DNA from: JBGVMW01 sp045122835
GTDB taxonomy: Bacteria > Bacillota > Clostridia > Lachnospirales > Lachnospiraceae
Length of the DNA stretch: 64,000 bases
Reading direction: 5' to 3'
NCBI GenBank assembly: GCA_045122835.1
Contig: JBGVIB010000047.1
Span: forward strand, 1-64,000
Shown here piece after piece: positions 43,826 through 53,425 of this stretch (position 1 is its first letter; each line of letters starts with the position of its first letter). The position numbers and the translations under genes were made by a program. Under the pieces are notes generated by a model. The model worked only from the letters and a program-made list of their open reading frames with translations, was not told the DNA's origin and searched no databases.

Positions 43826-45859
43826 ATGATTTATATAAACAGCAGATGTAAGGAAATATTACATATGCTTTTAATGGGTGAGGATTATATTCCGCTACAG
43901 CGCATTGCGGCAGAGCAGCATGTGTCCAGACGAAGCATATATTATGACTTGTGTAAAATTAACGAATGGCTGGCAATGTACCAGATTCCGGAATTAGAAG
44001 TCATAAGAGGAAAAGGTATTTTCATTCCAAAGGAAGATAAAAAAGAAATTGAAGCAGTAATCGAGAATAGTTATGAAGAAAACAAGTATATATTTTCGCC
44101 GGCGGAGCGTATGAAGATAATAATTTGTTACGTGATTTATATGGGCGAGTCGGTATATATTGATCAGCTTTCTGAGTATTGTCAGGTAAGCCGAAATACC
44201 ATTTTCAATGATTTACGCATGGTGGTAAATCAGTTGCAGAGCTATAATCTAACTTTGGAATATGAATCTAAAAAAGGATATCGCGTTGCTGGTGATGAGA
44301 TACGCATTCGGGCATTGTTTTTTGCGTATTTTAGCGAACTACTTCCTCTGTACAAAAGTGGAGTGATTACATTTATTAATCGGGAAGAATTAAAGAAAAA
44401 CTTACAAAAGCTGCAGATTATAGAAAAGGAATTAAATACAAAATATGTGGAAGGTGTATTAACCTCTTTAGCAGCGTTGTTGCCATTAATGTGCAAGAAT
44501 GACGGAGTGCTGTATTTTCCAGGACTTCGAAAAGAAGAAATTTTGCGGACAAAAGAGTTTGGGCTGGTGGAGAGATATTTTTCTGATTTAAATGAAATGG
44601 AAAAAATATATCTTTGCATGCATTTGCTAGGCTCCAGAGTGGCAGTTTTGACAGAACGTTTTTTTGATGACCAGGCAGACCAGTCTGTATATGAAATTGT
44701 GAAGGGATTGGTGGCTGAATTTGAACGGATTGCCTGTGTTGTGTTTGAAGAAAAAGAAGAATTAGAGAGAGGGCTTTTTACACATATCAGTACATCACTA
44801 TATAGATATCAATATGGTATACAAATAGGAAATCCAATGTGTGAAGATGTGCGCAGAGAATATCGCTATCTTTTTGATATGACAAAAATTTCCTGCAAAT
44901 ATTTAGAGCAGATTATTGGAATTCCGGTGCCTGACACAGAGGTGGCTTATTTGACATTGCATTTTGGTTCCCATTTAAAAATTGCAAAGCAGGTAAACCG
45001 ACAATTAAAAATATTAATTGTATGTGCCAATGGGATGTCTACCAGTAATATGCTGAGGCGAGAAGTACAGAAATTGTTGCCTTACGCTAACGTAATGGAC
45101 ATTATTCCTGCAGCAGAGGCTCAAAATTTAACAGGTTTTTGTGACCTTGTAATTTCTTCTGTAAAATTAACCTGCGATGTGCCGGTGATACAGGTGCATC
45201 CGATTCTTACAGATTTTGACAGAAAGAATATTTTAAGTCATAGCCTGGTTGAACATAATCAGGAAACGAGTGAGAGTCTGGCTTTGTTTGATGTGGTGAA
45301 AAAATATGTAGACAAAAAAGATTATGCCAGTTTGAAACTGGATTTGATTAAATTTTTTCAAGGAAGTCCAGAGCCAGTGTCAGCCCCTGTTATGTTGGCT
45401 GTTAAAGGACTGTTGTATTATCTGACAAAAGACAGTATTCGAATATTGCAGGATTCTTTTACCTGGGAGGAATCTGTAAGAGAAGCTGGGAATGTGCTGC
45501 TTAAAAAAGGGAGTATTACAGAAAATTATGTAGAGCAGGTTATCAGCCAGACAAAGCAATATGGAACATATATGTTTGTTGTGCCGGGACTGTTGCTTGC
45601 CCATGGCAGACCAGAAGATGGAGCTAATCAACTGGATGTTGCTATGACTATTTTTAAGAATCCTGTCTGTTTTCCGGACGAACAGCAGGCATCTGTAATC
45701 ATTACTTTATCTGTGATTGATCAGGAAAGTCATCTGAATATATTAAAAGATATTATGGCAATATTTTCTATTCATGAAAGGGTAAATGAATTAGCTGGAT
45801 TTCATTCAATAGAGGATGTGTACCATTATATAGAGCAAATCATATATGAAATACAATAA
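43826..45859 (+). CDS. PRD-containing PTS-controlled transcription regulator (BglG/MtlR type)
   Basis: About 677 residues. Two N-terminal HTH domains (PLQRIAAEQHVSRRSIYYDL, DQLSEYCQVSRNTIFNDL), two PRD modules (about 185-395), an EIIB-like domain (KILIVCANGMSTSNMLRRE, conserved Cys) and a C-terminal EIIA-like domain (LLAHGRPEDGANQL, His). Such activators are switched by phosphorylation through HPr and EII proteins. ATG 43826 follows GAGGAG; ATG 43796 is less likely. The EIIA-EIIB-HPr-EI operon after it is the probable target, via the inverted repeat at 45889-45906. Confidence 0.85.
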   Translation: MIYINSRCKEILHMLLMGEDYIPLQRIAAEQHVSRRSIYYDLCKINEWLAMYQIPELEVIRGKGIFIPKEDKKEIEAVIENSYEENKYIFSPAERMKIIICYVIYMGESVYIDQLSEYCQVSRNTIFNDLRMVVNQLQSYNLTLEYESKKGYRVAGDEIRIRALFFAYFSELLPLYKSGVITFINREELKKNLQKLQIIEKELNTKYVEGVLTSLAALLPLMCKNDGVLYFPGLRKEEILRTKEFGLVERYFSDLNEMEKIYLCMHLLGSRVAVLTERFFDDQADQSVYEIVKGLVAEFERIACVVFEEKEELERGLFTHISTSLYRYQYGIQIGNPMCEDVRREYRYLFDMTKISCKYLEQIIGIPVPDTEVAYLTLHFGSHLKIAKQVNRQLKILIVCANGMSTSNMLRREVQKLLPYANVMDIIPAAEAQNLTGFCDLVISSVKLTCDVPVIQVHPILTDFDRKNILSHSLVEHNQETSESLALFDVVKKYVDKKDYASLKLDLIKFFQGSPEPVSAPVMLAVKGLLYYLTKDSIRILQDSFTWEESVREAGNVLLKKGSITENYVEQVISQTKQYGTYMFVVPGLLLAHGRPEDGANQLDVAMTIFKNPVCFPDEQQASVIITLSVIDQESHLNILKDIMAIFSIHERVNELAGFHSIEDVYHYIEQIIYEIQ

Positions 45860-45888
45860 ATTGCACAAACTATGAACGTTTCTTGTAC

Positions 45889-45916
45889 TTCCATTTTAGG
45901 GTGGAAATAGTATAAT
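45889..45916 (+). promoter_or_regulatory. Probable activator-dependent promoter of the PTS operon
   Basis: TATAAT (45911-45916) has no acceptable -35; instead an inverted repeat TTCCA...TGGAA (45889-45906) occupies that position. This fits activation by the PRD regulator upstream. Confidence 0.5.
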
Positions 45917-45948
45917 AAAAACATAGATGGTGCACAGGAAAGGACATT

Positions 45949-46410
45949 ATGTTGCTGGAAGAACTGATTCAATGCAAACATTATAAATTTATGGAGGAAG
46001 CAAAAGACTGGAGAGATGCAGTTCGTATGAGCTGTGAACCTTTAGAAGCAGATGGCAGTGTGACAGCGAAATATAAGGAGGAGATTATACGGGCAGTAGA
46101 ACAGTATGGTCCTTATATTATCATAATGCCCAATGTAGCAATCCCTCATGCACAGAAATGCACAGACAGCGTAAAGAAGACAGCAGTCAGCTTCTTGAAA
46201 TTAAAAAAACCTGTTTGTTTTGTGGATAGCAATCAAAACAAAAACTATGTACAGAACTTTTTTACTCTTGCTTGCTGCGACGCTGAAAAGCATATTGAGA
46301 ACTTAGGGAGTTTGGTGGAGTTGCTTATGGATCAGGCGTTTGTAAAAGAGTTGGAACATCTTGCATGTGAACAGGATTTAAAGAATCTACTAAAAAAATG
46401 GGGGGGTTAA
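45949..46410 (+). CDS. PTS EIIA, fructose/mannitol/ascorbate type
   Basis: 153 residues with the EIIA_2 active site region IIIMPNVAIPHAQKCTD (phosphorylated His near 68). Family members pass phosphate from HPr to an EIIB. The next gene is an EIIB, but no matching EIIC is nearby, so the pair could be a regulatory relay rather than a transporter. One base separates it from the EIIB gene. Confidence 0.82.
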   Translation: MLLEELIQCKHYKFMEEAKDWRDAVRMSCEPLEADGSVTAKYKEEIIRAVEQYGPYIIIMPNVAIPHAQKCTDSVKKTAVSFLKLKKPVCFVDSNQNKNYVQNFFTLACCDAEKHIENLGSLVELLMDQAFVKELEHLACEQDLKNLLKKWGG

Positions 46411-46411
46411 G

Positions 46412-46735
46412 TTGAAGAAAATGCATGGTAAGGATGGCTGGCGTGTTTTAGTTTGCTGTGCAAATGGGATAGCTTCTGGTCAGATTTTAATAATGTCTTT
46501 AGAAAAGGCATTTAAGGATCTGGGGATAAAAGTGGAATGTATCAACCATTGTATGCTTTCCGAAGTGGAAGCATATGAAGCTTCCTGTAATATGATAGTA
46601 TGTTCTGTGCATTTTGTGCACACATTATCCTATATACAGGAAAAAGGTATTCCAGTAATAGGAATACAGAATCTTATGTCGTTACAGGAAGTAGAAGAAA
46701 AAATATCAAACATATTAAAGGAGGATTTCACATGA
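46412..46735 (+). CDS. PTS EIIB, lactose/ascorbate type
   Basis: 107 residues, RVLVCCANGIASGQILIMSL with the phospho-Cys in the first strand-loop. TTG 46412 or ATG 46421 could start it, after a GGGGGG site. It overlaps the HPr gene by 4 bp (ATGA), so translation is coupled. No EIIC partner follows. Confidence 0.78.
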   Translation: MKKMHGKDGWRVLVCCANGIASGQILIMSLEKAFKDLGIKVECINHCMLSEVEAYEASCNMIVCSVHFVHTLSYIQEKGIPVIGIQNLMSLQEVEEKISNILKEDFT

Positions 46736-46989
46736 AAGCATTTAAGTACGTAATTAAGGACGAATTAGGAATTCACGCAAGACCAGCAGGTTTATTAGCA
46801 AAAGAAGCAAAGCAGTATGAGAGTACCATCACAATTACCAAAGGTGATAAGTCAGCTTCAGCCAGCCAGCTTATGAAGCTTATGAGCTTAGGAGTAAAGC
46901 AGGGAGATGAAATTGAAATCACAGTAGATGGTGCTGATGAAGAAACAGCTTGTGCTGCAATGGAGGCTTTTTTACAGAATAATCTATAG
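46732..46989 (+). CDS. ptsH: HPr phosphocarrier, Gln at position 46
   Basis: 85 residues. DELGIHARPAGLLAKEA gives His15, the site phosphorylated by EI. The regulatory Ser46 of firmicute HPr is replaced: counting from Met, SASASQLMKLMSLGV has Ser45 and Gln46. HPr kinase control through Ser46, central to carbon catabolite repression, is therefore questionable for this copy. AAAGGAGG precedes the ATG. EI follows 16 bp on. Confidence 0.9.
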   Translation: MKAFKYVIKDELGIHARPAGLLAKEAKQYESTITITKGDKSASASQLMKLMSLGVKQGDEIEITVDGADEETACAAMEAFLQNNL

Positions 46990-47005
46990 AAAAGGGGAAT
47001 GACTT

Positions 47006-48631
47006 ATGGAGCAGTATACTGGTAAATCAATTTTTCGTAAAGTTACCATTGGAAAAATCTTTTTCTATGAAAAAAATCAGGCTGTTGTAAAAAGAGAAAA
47101 GGTTTCCGATGTGGAAGCGGAAGTAAAGCGCTTTGAGGAAGCAAAGAATGAAGCCCAAAGACAGCTTCAAGTGCTTTTTGAAAAAGCCCAGAAAGAAGTG
47201 GGAGAAGCAGAAGCTGCTATTTTTGAAGTACACATGATGATGTTAGATGATGAGGATTATTGCGAGTCTATCTATAATATTATACGTGTACAGGAACTGA
47301 CTGCAGAATATGCAGTTGCAAAGACGGGAGATAATTTTTCTGCTATGTTCGGGGAAATGGATGATGATTACATGAAAGCCAGAGCTGCGGACGTAAAAGA
47401 TATTTCAGAGCGTATTGTAAATGTGCTTACTGGTAACAATAGTGATATGTCCGGGGTTTCTGAACCGGTGATTTTAGTAGCAGATGATTTGGCACCTAGT
47501 GAGACTGTACAGATGGATAAAACGAAACTGTTAGGCTTTGTGACACGTTTCGGTTCTTCTAATTCCCATACGGCAATTCTTGCCAGAACTATGAATATAC
47601 CAGCATTGATAAATGTGGATATCAAAAAGGAATGGCATGGAAAACTGGCTGTACTGGATGGTTACGCCGGAACAGTAACCATTGACCCGGATGAAACAGT
47701 TTTAACAGAAGCTAAGAAAAAAGTAGAAGAAGATTCCAGAAGACAGGAGTTGTTAAAGGAATTAAAGAATCAGGAAACCGTTACCAAAGATGGTCAAAAA
47801 ATACATCTGTATGCCAATATTGGAAGTGTTTCAGACGCCGGTGCGGCCTTGCTTAATGGAGCAGAAGGTGTTGGCTTATTCCGAAGCGAGTTTTTGTATC
47901 TGGAATCCGATACATTTCCTACTGAAAACGAACAGTTTCTGGCGTATAAGACTGTAGCAGAAAATATGGCAGGCAAAAAAGTGATTATCCGAACCCTTGA
48001 TATTGGAGCTGACAAGCAGGTGGATTATTTTAATCTTGATAAAGAAGAGAATCCTGCTATGGGATATCGAGCCATCCGTATCTGCCTGACGCAGAAAGAA
48101 ATATTTAAGACACAGCTTCGGGCATTGCTTCGTGCCAGTGCATTTGGAAATATTTCCATTATGTTTCCAATGATTATTTCGCTTGACGAAGTAAGACAGG
48201 CAAAGGAAGTGTTAGCAGAAGCAAAGGAAGAACTTACAGCAGAAGGAATTCCATACAAAGAAGTAGAAGTTGGTGTAATGATTGAAACACCGGCAGCTGT
48301 TATGATCAGTGAAGAACTGGCAAAAGAAGTTGATTTCTTCAGTATAGGTACTAATGATTTAACACAATATACCCTTGCCATTGACAGGCAGAATCCAAAG
48401 CTGGATGCATTTTACAATTCACACCATCCTGCCGTGTTACGTCTGATTCAGATGACAATTGAGAATGGACATAAAGGTGGTGCATGGGTTGGTATTTGTG
48501 GAGAATTAGGTGCTGACATCACATTAACAGAAGAGTTTCTTCGCATGGGTGTAGATGAATTATCGGTTTCACCTACATTTATTCTTCCTGTGAGAGAAAA
48601 GGTGAGAAGTCTTGATTTGTCAAAAAAATAA
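47006..48631 (+). CDS. ptsI: PTS enzyme I
   Basis: 541 residues, slightly short for the family (about 570). Phospho-His domain with GSSNSHTAILARTMNIPAL; PEP-binding barrel with GAEGVGLFRSEFLYL, MIETPAAVMISEEL, FFSIGTNDLTQYTLAIDRQN and WVGICGELGAD. Transfers phosphate from PEP to HPr. Co-transcribed with ptsH. Confidence 0.95.
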   Translation: MEQYTGKSIFRKVTIGKIFFYEKNQAVVKREKVSDVEAEVKRFEEAKNEAQRQLQVLFEKAQKEVGEAEAAIFEVHMMMLDDEDYCESIYNIIRVQELTAEYAVAKTGDNFSAMFGEMDDDYMKARAADVKDISERIVNVLTGNNSDMSGVSEPVILVADDLAPSETVQMDKTKLLGFVTRFGSSNSHTAILARTMNIPALINVDIKKEWHGKLAVLDGYAGTVTIDPDETVLTEAKKKVEEDSRRQELLKELKNQETVTKDGQKIHLYANIGSVSDAGAALLNGAEGVGLFRSEFLYLESDTFPTENEQFLAYKTVAENMAGKKVIIRTLDIGADKQVDYFNLDKEENPAMGYRAIRICLTQKEIFKTQLRALLRASAFGNISIMFPMIISLDEVRQAKEVLAEAKEELTAEGIPYKEVEVGVMIETPAAVMISEELAKEVDFFSIGTNDLTQYTLAIDRQNPKLDAFYNSHHPAVLRLIQMTIENGHKGGAWVGICGELGADITLTEEFLRMGVDELSVSPTFILPVREKVRSLDLSKK

Positions 48632-48705
48632 GATTTTAAAAGCAAAAACGATATAGAAAGTATATGGTAAGGAAAACATATATTTTTATGAAAGGAAAGG
48701 AAACT

Positions 48706-50841
48706 ATGAAGGATAAAATTTTTGGAGTGTTACAGAGGGTAGGAAGATCCTTTATGCTCCCAATTGCAATTCTTCCGGTTGCTGGTCTTCTTTTAGGTTT
48801 AGGTGGCTCCTTAACAAATGAAACCATGCTAGAAACCTATAACTTGTTAGGGTTAATGGGACCAGGGACAATTTTATATGCCATCTTTACGGTTATGAAA
48901 AATGCAGGTAATGTTGTATTTGATAATTTACCGATTTTATTTGCCATGGGTGTTGCCATTGGTATGGCAAAGAAGGAAAAAGAAGTTGCTGCATTGTCAG
49001 CTGTGGTTGCATTCTTTATTATGCATGCATCTATCAGTGCCATGATTTCATTAAATGGCGGTGCAGAGGCATTGTTAGAGGGTGCTACTACATCTGTAGT
49101 TGGTATTGAATCCTTACAGATGGGTGTATTCGGCGGTATGATTGTAGGATTAGGTGTTGCAGCACTTCATAACCGGTTCTATAAGATTGAACTGCCACAG
49201 ATGTTGTCATTCTTTGGTGGTACACGATTCGTACCAATCATTAGTGCATTAGTATATGTATGCGTTGGTATATTAATGTTCTTTGTATGGCCACCGGTTC
49301 AGGGAGTGATTTACAGCTTAGGTGATCTGGTATTAAAATCTGGTTATGCCGGAACATGGGTATATGGTTTCTTAGAAAGAGCCTTGATTCCATTTGGTCT
49401 GCATCATGTATTCTATCTTCCGTTCTGGCAGACAGGTCTTGGTGGTACTTTAGAGGTAGCAGGACAGGTTGTGGAAGGTGCACAAAATATTTTCTTTGCA
49501 CAGTTAGCAGATCCATCTGTAGATCATTTTGCAGTATCAGCAACCAGATTTATGTCCGGTAAATTCCCTCTGATGATTTTTGGTCTGCCGGGTGCAGCGT
49601 TAGCTATGTATCAGACAGCAAAGCCGGAAAAGAAGAAAGAAGTATCTGGACTTCTCCTTTCAGCAGCCCTTACTTCTATGCTTACCGGTATTACAGAGCC
49701 ACTTGAATTTACATTCCTTTTTGTAGCACCTGCTTTGTACATTGTTCACTGTGTATTTGCCGGAGCTGCGTATATGCTGATGCATATTTTAAATGTTGGC
49801 GTTGGTATGACCTTCTCAGGTGGTGTGATTGATTTATTCCTGTTTGGTATTTTACAAGGTAATGGTAAGACAAACTGGGTTATGGTTCCACTGGTAGGTA
49901 TTGCGTACTTTGTAGTTTATTATTTCCTATTCAGCTTCCTGATTAAGAAGTTTGACTGGAAGACACCTGGTCGTGATGACAGCAGTGAAGTGAAACTTTA
50001 TAAGAGAAGTGATTTTGAAGCAAAGAAAAACGGTAGCGACGGGGTCGCTGGTGCAGCCGATGAAATATCAAAGATGATCTGCCATGGTTTAGGTGGTAAG
50101 AAAAATATTTCAGACGTAGACTGCTGTGCAACCAGACTTCGTTGTACTGTATACAAATCAGAGTTAGTACAGGATGATTTATTAAAAGCATCCGGTGCCT
50201 CCGGTGTGGTTCATAAAGGTAATGGTGTTCAGATTATTTATGGACCAAAGGTAACTGTAATTAAGTCCAATTTAGAAGATTATTTAGAGACTGCTCCGAA
50301 TGAGGAATATACTCAGACAGCGTCTGCAGAAGAGAAGAAAGAAGAGGCTGTAAAGCCTGTAGGCAAAAAAGTAGCAGACACCATTATAATTGGCAGCCCG
50401 ATTACCGGTGAAGCCATGGATCTTTCCAAGGTTCCGGATGAAGGATTTGCAGGAAAAATGATGGGAGACGGCGCTGCGGTAGAGCCAAAGGCAGCTGAGA
50501 TAAAAGCTCCTGCAGATGGCGAAGTTACCTTTGTATTCCCAACTAAGCATGCTCTGGGATTCCAGACAAAGAGCGGAATTGCAATGCTAATCCATGTAGG
50601 AATTGATACCGTAAGATTAGAAGGAAAAGGCTTTGAAGTTCTTGTTGATGACGGACAGGAAGTGAAAAAAGGTGATGTGCTGATGAAGATTGACATTTCA
50701 TATCTGAAAGAGCATGCACCATCAGTAGTAACACCGATTCTCTGTACTGAATTGGAGGATAATCAGAAAATCCGCCTGTTGCATGAAGGAGACATTAAAG
50801 CTGGTGATGATTTGTTTGCAATTGATGTTTACGAGGAATAA
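48706..50841 (+). CDS. PTS EIICBA, glucose family
   Basis: About 711 residues, three fused domains. EIIC (about 1-420) starts KIFGVLQRVGRSFMLPIAIL and has FGLHHVFYLPFWQTGLGG and TGITEPLEFTFLFVAP. EIIB follows (CCATRLRCTVYKSELV, phospho-Cys). EIIA_1 is last (IIGSPITGEAMDLSKVPDE, MLIHVGIDTVRLEGKGFEVL, active His). Imports and phosphorylates glucose or a related sugar such as GlcNAc or maltose; sugar choice is not readable here. ATG 48706 follows GAAAGGAAA. No terminator separates it from ptsI, so read-through is likely. Confidence 0.92.
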   Translation: MKDKIFGVLQRVGRSFMLPIAILPVAGLLLGLGGSLTNETMLETYNLLGLMGPGTILYAIFTVMKNAGNVVFDNLPILFAMGVAIGMAKKEKEVAALSAVVAFFIMHASISAMISLNGGAEALLEGATTSVVGIESLQMGVFGGMIVGLGVAALHNRFYKIELPQMLSFFGGTRFVPIISALVYVCVGILMFFVWPPVQGVIYSLGDLVLKSGYAGTWVYGFLERALIPFGLHHVFYLPFWQTGLGGTLEVAGQVVEGAQNIFFAQLADPSVDHFAVSATRFMSGKFPLMIFGLPGAALAMYQTAKPEKKKEVSGLLLSAALTSMLTGITEPLEFTFLFVAPALYIVHCVFAGAAYMLMHILNVGVGMTFSGGVIDLFLFGILQGNGKTNWVMVPLVGIAYFVVYYFLFSFLIKKFDWKTPGRDDSSEVKLYKRSDFEAKKNGSDGVAGAADEISKMICHGLGGKKNISDVDCCATRLRCTVYKSELVQDDLLKASGASGVVHKGNGVQIIYGPKVTVIKSNLEDYLETAPNEEYTQTASAEEKKEEAVKPVGKKVADTIIIGSPITGEAMDLSKVPDEGFAGKMMGDGAAVEPKAAEIKAPADGEVTFVFPTKHALGFQTKSGIAMLIHVGIDTVRLEGKGFEVLVDDGQEVKKGDVLMKIDISYLKEHAPSVVTPILCTELEDNQKIRLLHEGDIKAGDDLFAIDVYEE

Positions 50842-50850
50842 AAAGAGCAC

Positions 50851-50879
50851 TTGACAGAAATTAAAATCTGGAGTATATT
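50851..50879 (+). promoter_or_regulatory. Promoter of thrS leader
   Basis: TTGACA (50851-50856), 17 bp, TATATT (50874-50879), just ahead of the T-box leader. Confidence 0.7.
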
Positions 50880-50885
50880 TTTATA

Positions 50886-51154
50886 GTGTAATAAGAAAAA
50901 TGCGTGGAAGAGAATAGTACATGTAAGGAATTTCACAGAGAGGGATGCAGGAACGATTCTGTTCACGGTGGAAGCATCCTGTTAGGAATTATATGGAAGA
51001 CCATCTCGGAGCGGCTTTAATACAGTCCGGTTTGATACCGTTATCATCTTTGAGGTTTTCATGTAGCTATTGTTATATGAGAATGAATGTGGGTGGAACC
51101 ACGGATTTGATAATTCGTCCCTAATTGTAAGTGATTGCAATTAGGGATTTTTTT
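50886..51154 (+). promoter_or_regulatory. T-box riboswitch (threonine)
   Basis: Leader ending in the T-box core TGGGTGGAACCACGG (51090-51104) and a terminator TCCCTAATTG/CAATTAGGGA with T-run (51118-51154), followed 33 bp later by thrS. Uncharged tRNA-Thr would stabilise the antiterminator. The ACC at 51000-51002 is a possible specifier; this is uncertain. Confidence 0.9.
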
Positions 51155-51187
51155 ATTCACTTTAACCAAACGAAAGGAAGTAAGAAC

Positions 51188-53149
51188 ATGAAAGTTACAT
51201 TAAAAGATGGTTCCGTTAAGGAATACGCACAGTCCATTTCAGTGATTGACATTGCAAAGGACATCAGCGAAGGATTAGCACGTGTGGCATGTGCCGGAGA
51301 AGTAAATGGCGAGGTAGTAGATTTACGAACAGTAATTGATACAGATTGTAATCTAAATATTTTAACAGCAAATGATCCGGCAGGTTTGGCAGCGTACCGT
51401 CATACTGCTTCCCATGTATTAGCAGAGGCGGTAAAGCGTATTCGCCCGGATGCAAAGCTTGCAATTGGACCGTCTATTGATACAGGATTTTATTATGATT
51501 TCGATAGTGAATCCTTTACAAGGGAAGATTTAGACGCTATTGAAAAAGAAATGAAGAAGATTATCAAGGAAGGAAAGGCCATTGAACGTTTCACCCTAAA
51601 AAGAGAAGAAGCTATTAAGTTCATGGAAGAAAAGGGCGAACCATACAAAGTAGAGCTGATTCAGGATTTACCGGAAGATGCAGAGATTTCTTTCTACAGC
51701 CAGGGCGAATTTACTGACCTTTGTGCAGGCCCACACTTAATGTCAACAAAGCCAATTAAGGCATTTAAATTAATTTCTTCTTCAGGTGCTTACTGGAGAG
51801 GTAATGAAAAGAATAAAATGTTATCTCGTATTTATGGTACTGCATACACAAAGAAAGAAGAACTAGAAGAATATTTAGCGTACTTAGAAGACATCAAAAA
51901 GCGTGACCATAACAAATTAGGCCGTGAAATGGAATTATTCACAACAGTTGATGTAATTGGACAGGGCTTACCACTTCTGATGCCAAAGGGTGCAAAGATG
52001 ATTCAGACCTTGCAGAGATGGATTGAAGACGAAGAAGAAAAGAGAGGCTATGTTAGAACAAAGACACCATTAATGGCTAAGAGCGATTTATATAAGATTT
52101 CCGGACACTGGGATCATTACAAGGATGGCATGTTTGTTATGGGTGATGAGGAGAAAGACAAGGAAGTATTTGCGCTTCGTCCGATGACATGTCCATTCCA
52201 GTACTATGTCTATAAAGCAAGTCAGAAATCCTACCGGGATTTGCCAATTCGCTACGGTGAGACATCTACTTTGTTCCGTCAGGAGGATTCCGGTGAAATG
52301 CATGGTTTGACCAGAGTACGTCAGTTTACGATTTCAGAAGGACATCTGATTGTAAGACCGGACCAGATGGATGAAGAATTTAAAGGCTGTCTTGATCTGG
52401 CAAGATATTGTATGAGAACATTAGGTGTAGAGGAAGATGTGACATACCGCTTGTCAAAATGGGATCCGGAAGATTCAGAGAAATACATTGGTTCCGCAGA
52501 AGTATGGAATGAAACAGAGCAGAGAATCCGCGATGTATTAAATGAACTGGGAATTCCATTTACAGAGGCAGTAGGAGAAGCTGCTTTCTATGGACCTAAG
52601 GTAGATATTCAGGCGAAGAATGTATATGGTAAGGAAGATACGATTATTACCATACAGTGGGATGCGTTATTAGCAGAACAGTTTGATATGTATTATGTAG
52701 ATCAGAATGGTGAAAAAGTACGTCCATATATCATTCACAGAACCAGTATGGGATGTTATGAGAGAACATTGGCATGGTTAATTGAAAAATATGCCGGAAT
52801 GTTCCCAACCTGGTTATGTCCGGAGCAGGTTCGCGTACTTCCAATTTCTGAGAAGTACAGCGATTATGCAGCAAAAGTTGAAGCAGAACTAAAAGCAAAC
52901 GGTATTTTAGCAACAACAGACAACCGCTCTGAGAAAATTGGTTACAAGATTCGTGAAGCACGTCTGAATAAAGTACCATATATGTTAGTAGTTGGCCAGA
53001 AGGAAGAGGAAGAAGGCGTTGTTTCTGTAAGAAGCCGTTTCTTAGGTGATGAAGGACAGAAACCATTAGCAGACTTTATTGATGCGATCTGTAAGGAAAT
53101 CCGCACAAAGGAAATCCGTAAGATTGAGGTAACGGAAGAAAGTAAATAG
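51188..53149 (+). CDS. thrS: Threonyl-tRNA synthetase
   Basis: 653 residues. N-terminal TGS (KVTLKDGSVKEYAQSISVID); editing domain with HTASHVLAEAVKRI and HxxxH metal site; class II core with RPMTCPFQYYVYKASQKS, GETSTLFRQEDSGEMHGLTR, PIIHR-like YIIHRTSMGCYERTLAWL; C-terminal anticodon domain (CPEQVRVLPISEKY). AAAGGAAG precedes the ATG. Controlled by the T-box leader. Confidence 0.96.
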   Translation: MKVTLKDGSVKEYAQSISVIDIAKDISEGLARVACAGEVNGEVVDLRTVIDTDCNLNILTANDPAGLAAYRHTASHVLAEAVKRIRPDAKLAIGPSIDTGFYYDFDSESFTREDLDAIEKEMKKIIKEGKAIERFTLKREEAIKFMEEKGEPYKVELIQDLPEDAEISFYSQGEFTDLCAGPHLMSTKPIKAFKLISSSGAYWRGNEKNKMLSRIYGTAYTKKEELEEYLAYLEDIKKRDHNKLGREMELFTTVDVIGQGLPLLMPKGAKMIQTLQRWIEDEEEKRGYVRTKTPLMAKSDLYKISGHWDHYKDGMFVMGDEEKDKEVFALRPMTCPFQYYVYKASQKSYRDLPIRYGETSTLFRQEDSGEMHGLTRVRQFTISEGHLIVRPDQMDEEFKGCLDLARYCMRTLGVEEDVTYRLSKWDPEDSEKYIGSAEVWNETEQRIRDVLNELGIPFTEAVGEAAFYGPKVDIQAKNVYGKEDTIITIQWDALLAEQFDMYYVDQNGEKVRPYIIHRTSMGCYERTLAWLIEKYAGMFPTWLCPEQVRVLPISEKYSDYAAKVEAELKANGILATTDNRSEKIGYKIREARLNKVPYMLVVGQKEEEEGVVSVRSRFLGDEGQKPLADFIDAICKEIRTKEIRKIEVTEESK

Positions 53150-53188
53150 TTGAAAATGAACAGTATGGAGCTGTTATGTTAAAATAGA

Positions 53189-53246
53189 ACAATCCAGGCT
53201 ATAGCAAATTTTTAGAAACGATTATGCTATTGCCTGGATTGTTTTT
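53189..53246 (+). terminator. Terminator after thrS
   Basis: 18-bp arms ACAATCCAGGC[T]ATAGCA and TGCTAT[T]GCCTGGATTGT, then five T. Confidence 0.85.
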
Positions 53247-53425
53247 CGTGGTGTGACAGCTCTTTTGTCGAGAAAACGGGAAATATTTTAGATTTTTTCG
53301 ACAATTTTCCTCTTGTTGAAAAAGAAAGATTACAGTAACATATTGTAATATGAAATTGATGAAAAGAGATGGGATAATGTTCCATTTGATTGTAAAGCCG
53401 CAGAAACGGCAGATTGAGAGGAATT

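Noticed and set aside
49356..49562. Small frame inside the EIICBA gene
   Set aside because: Shadow of the EIIC reading frame, with no independent signals.
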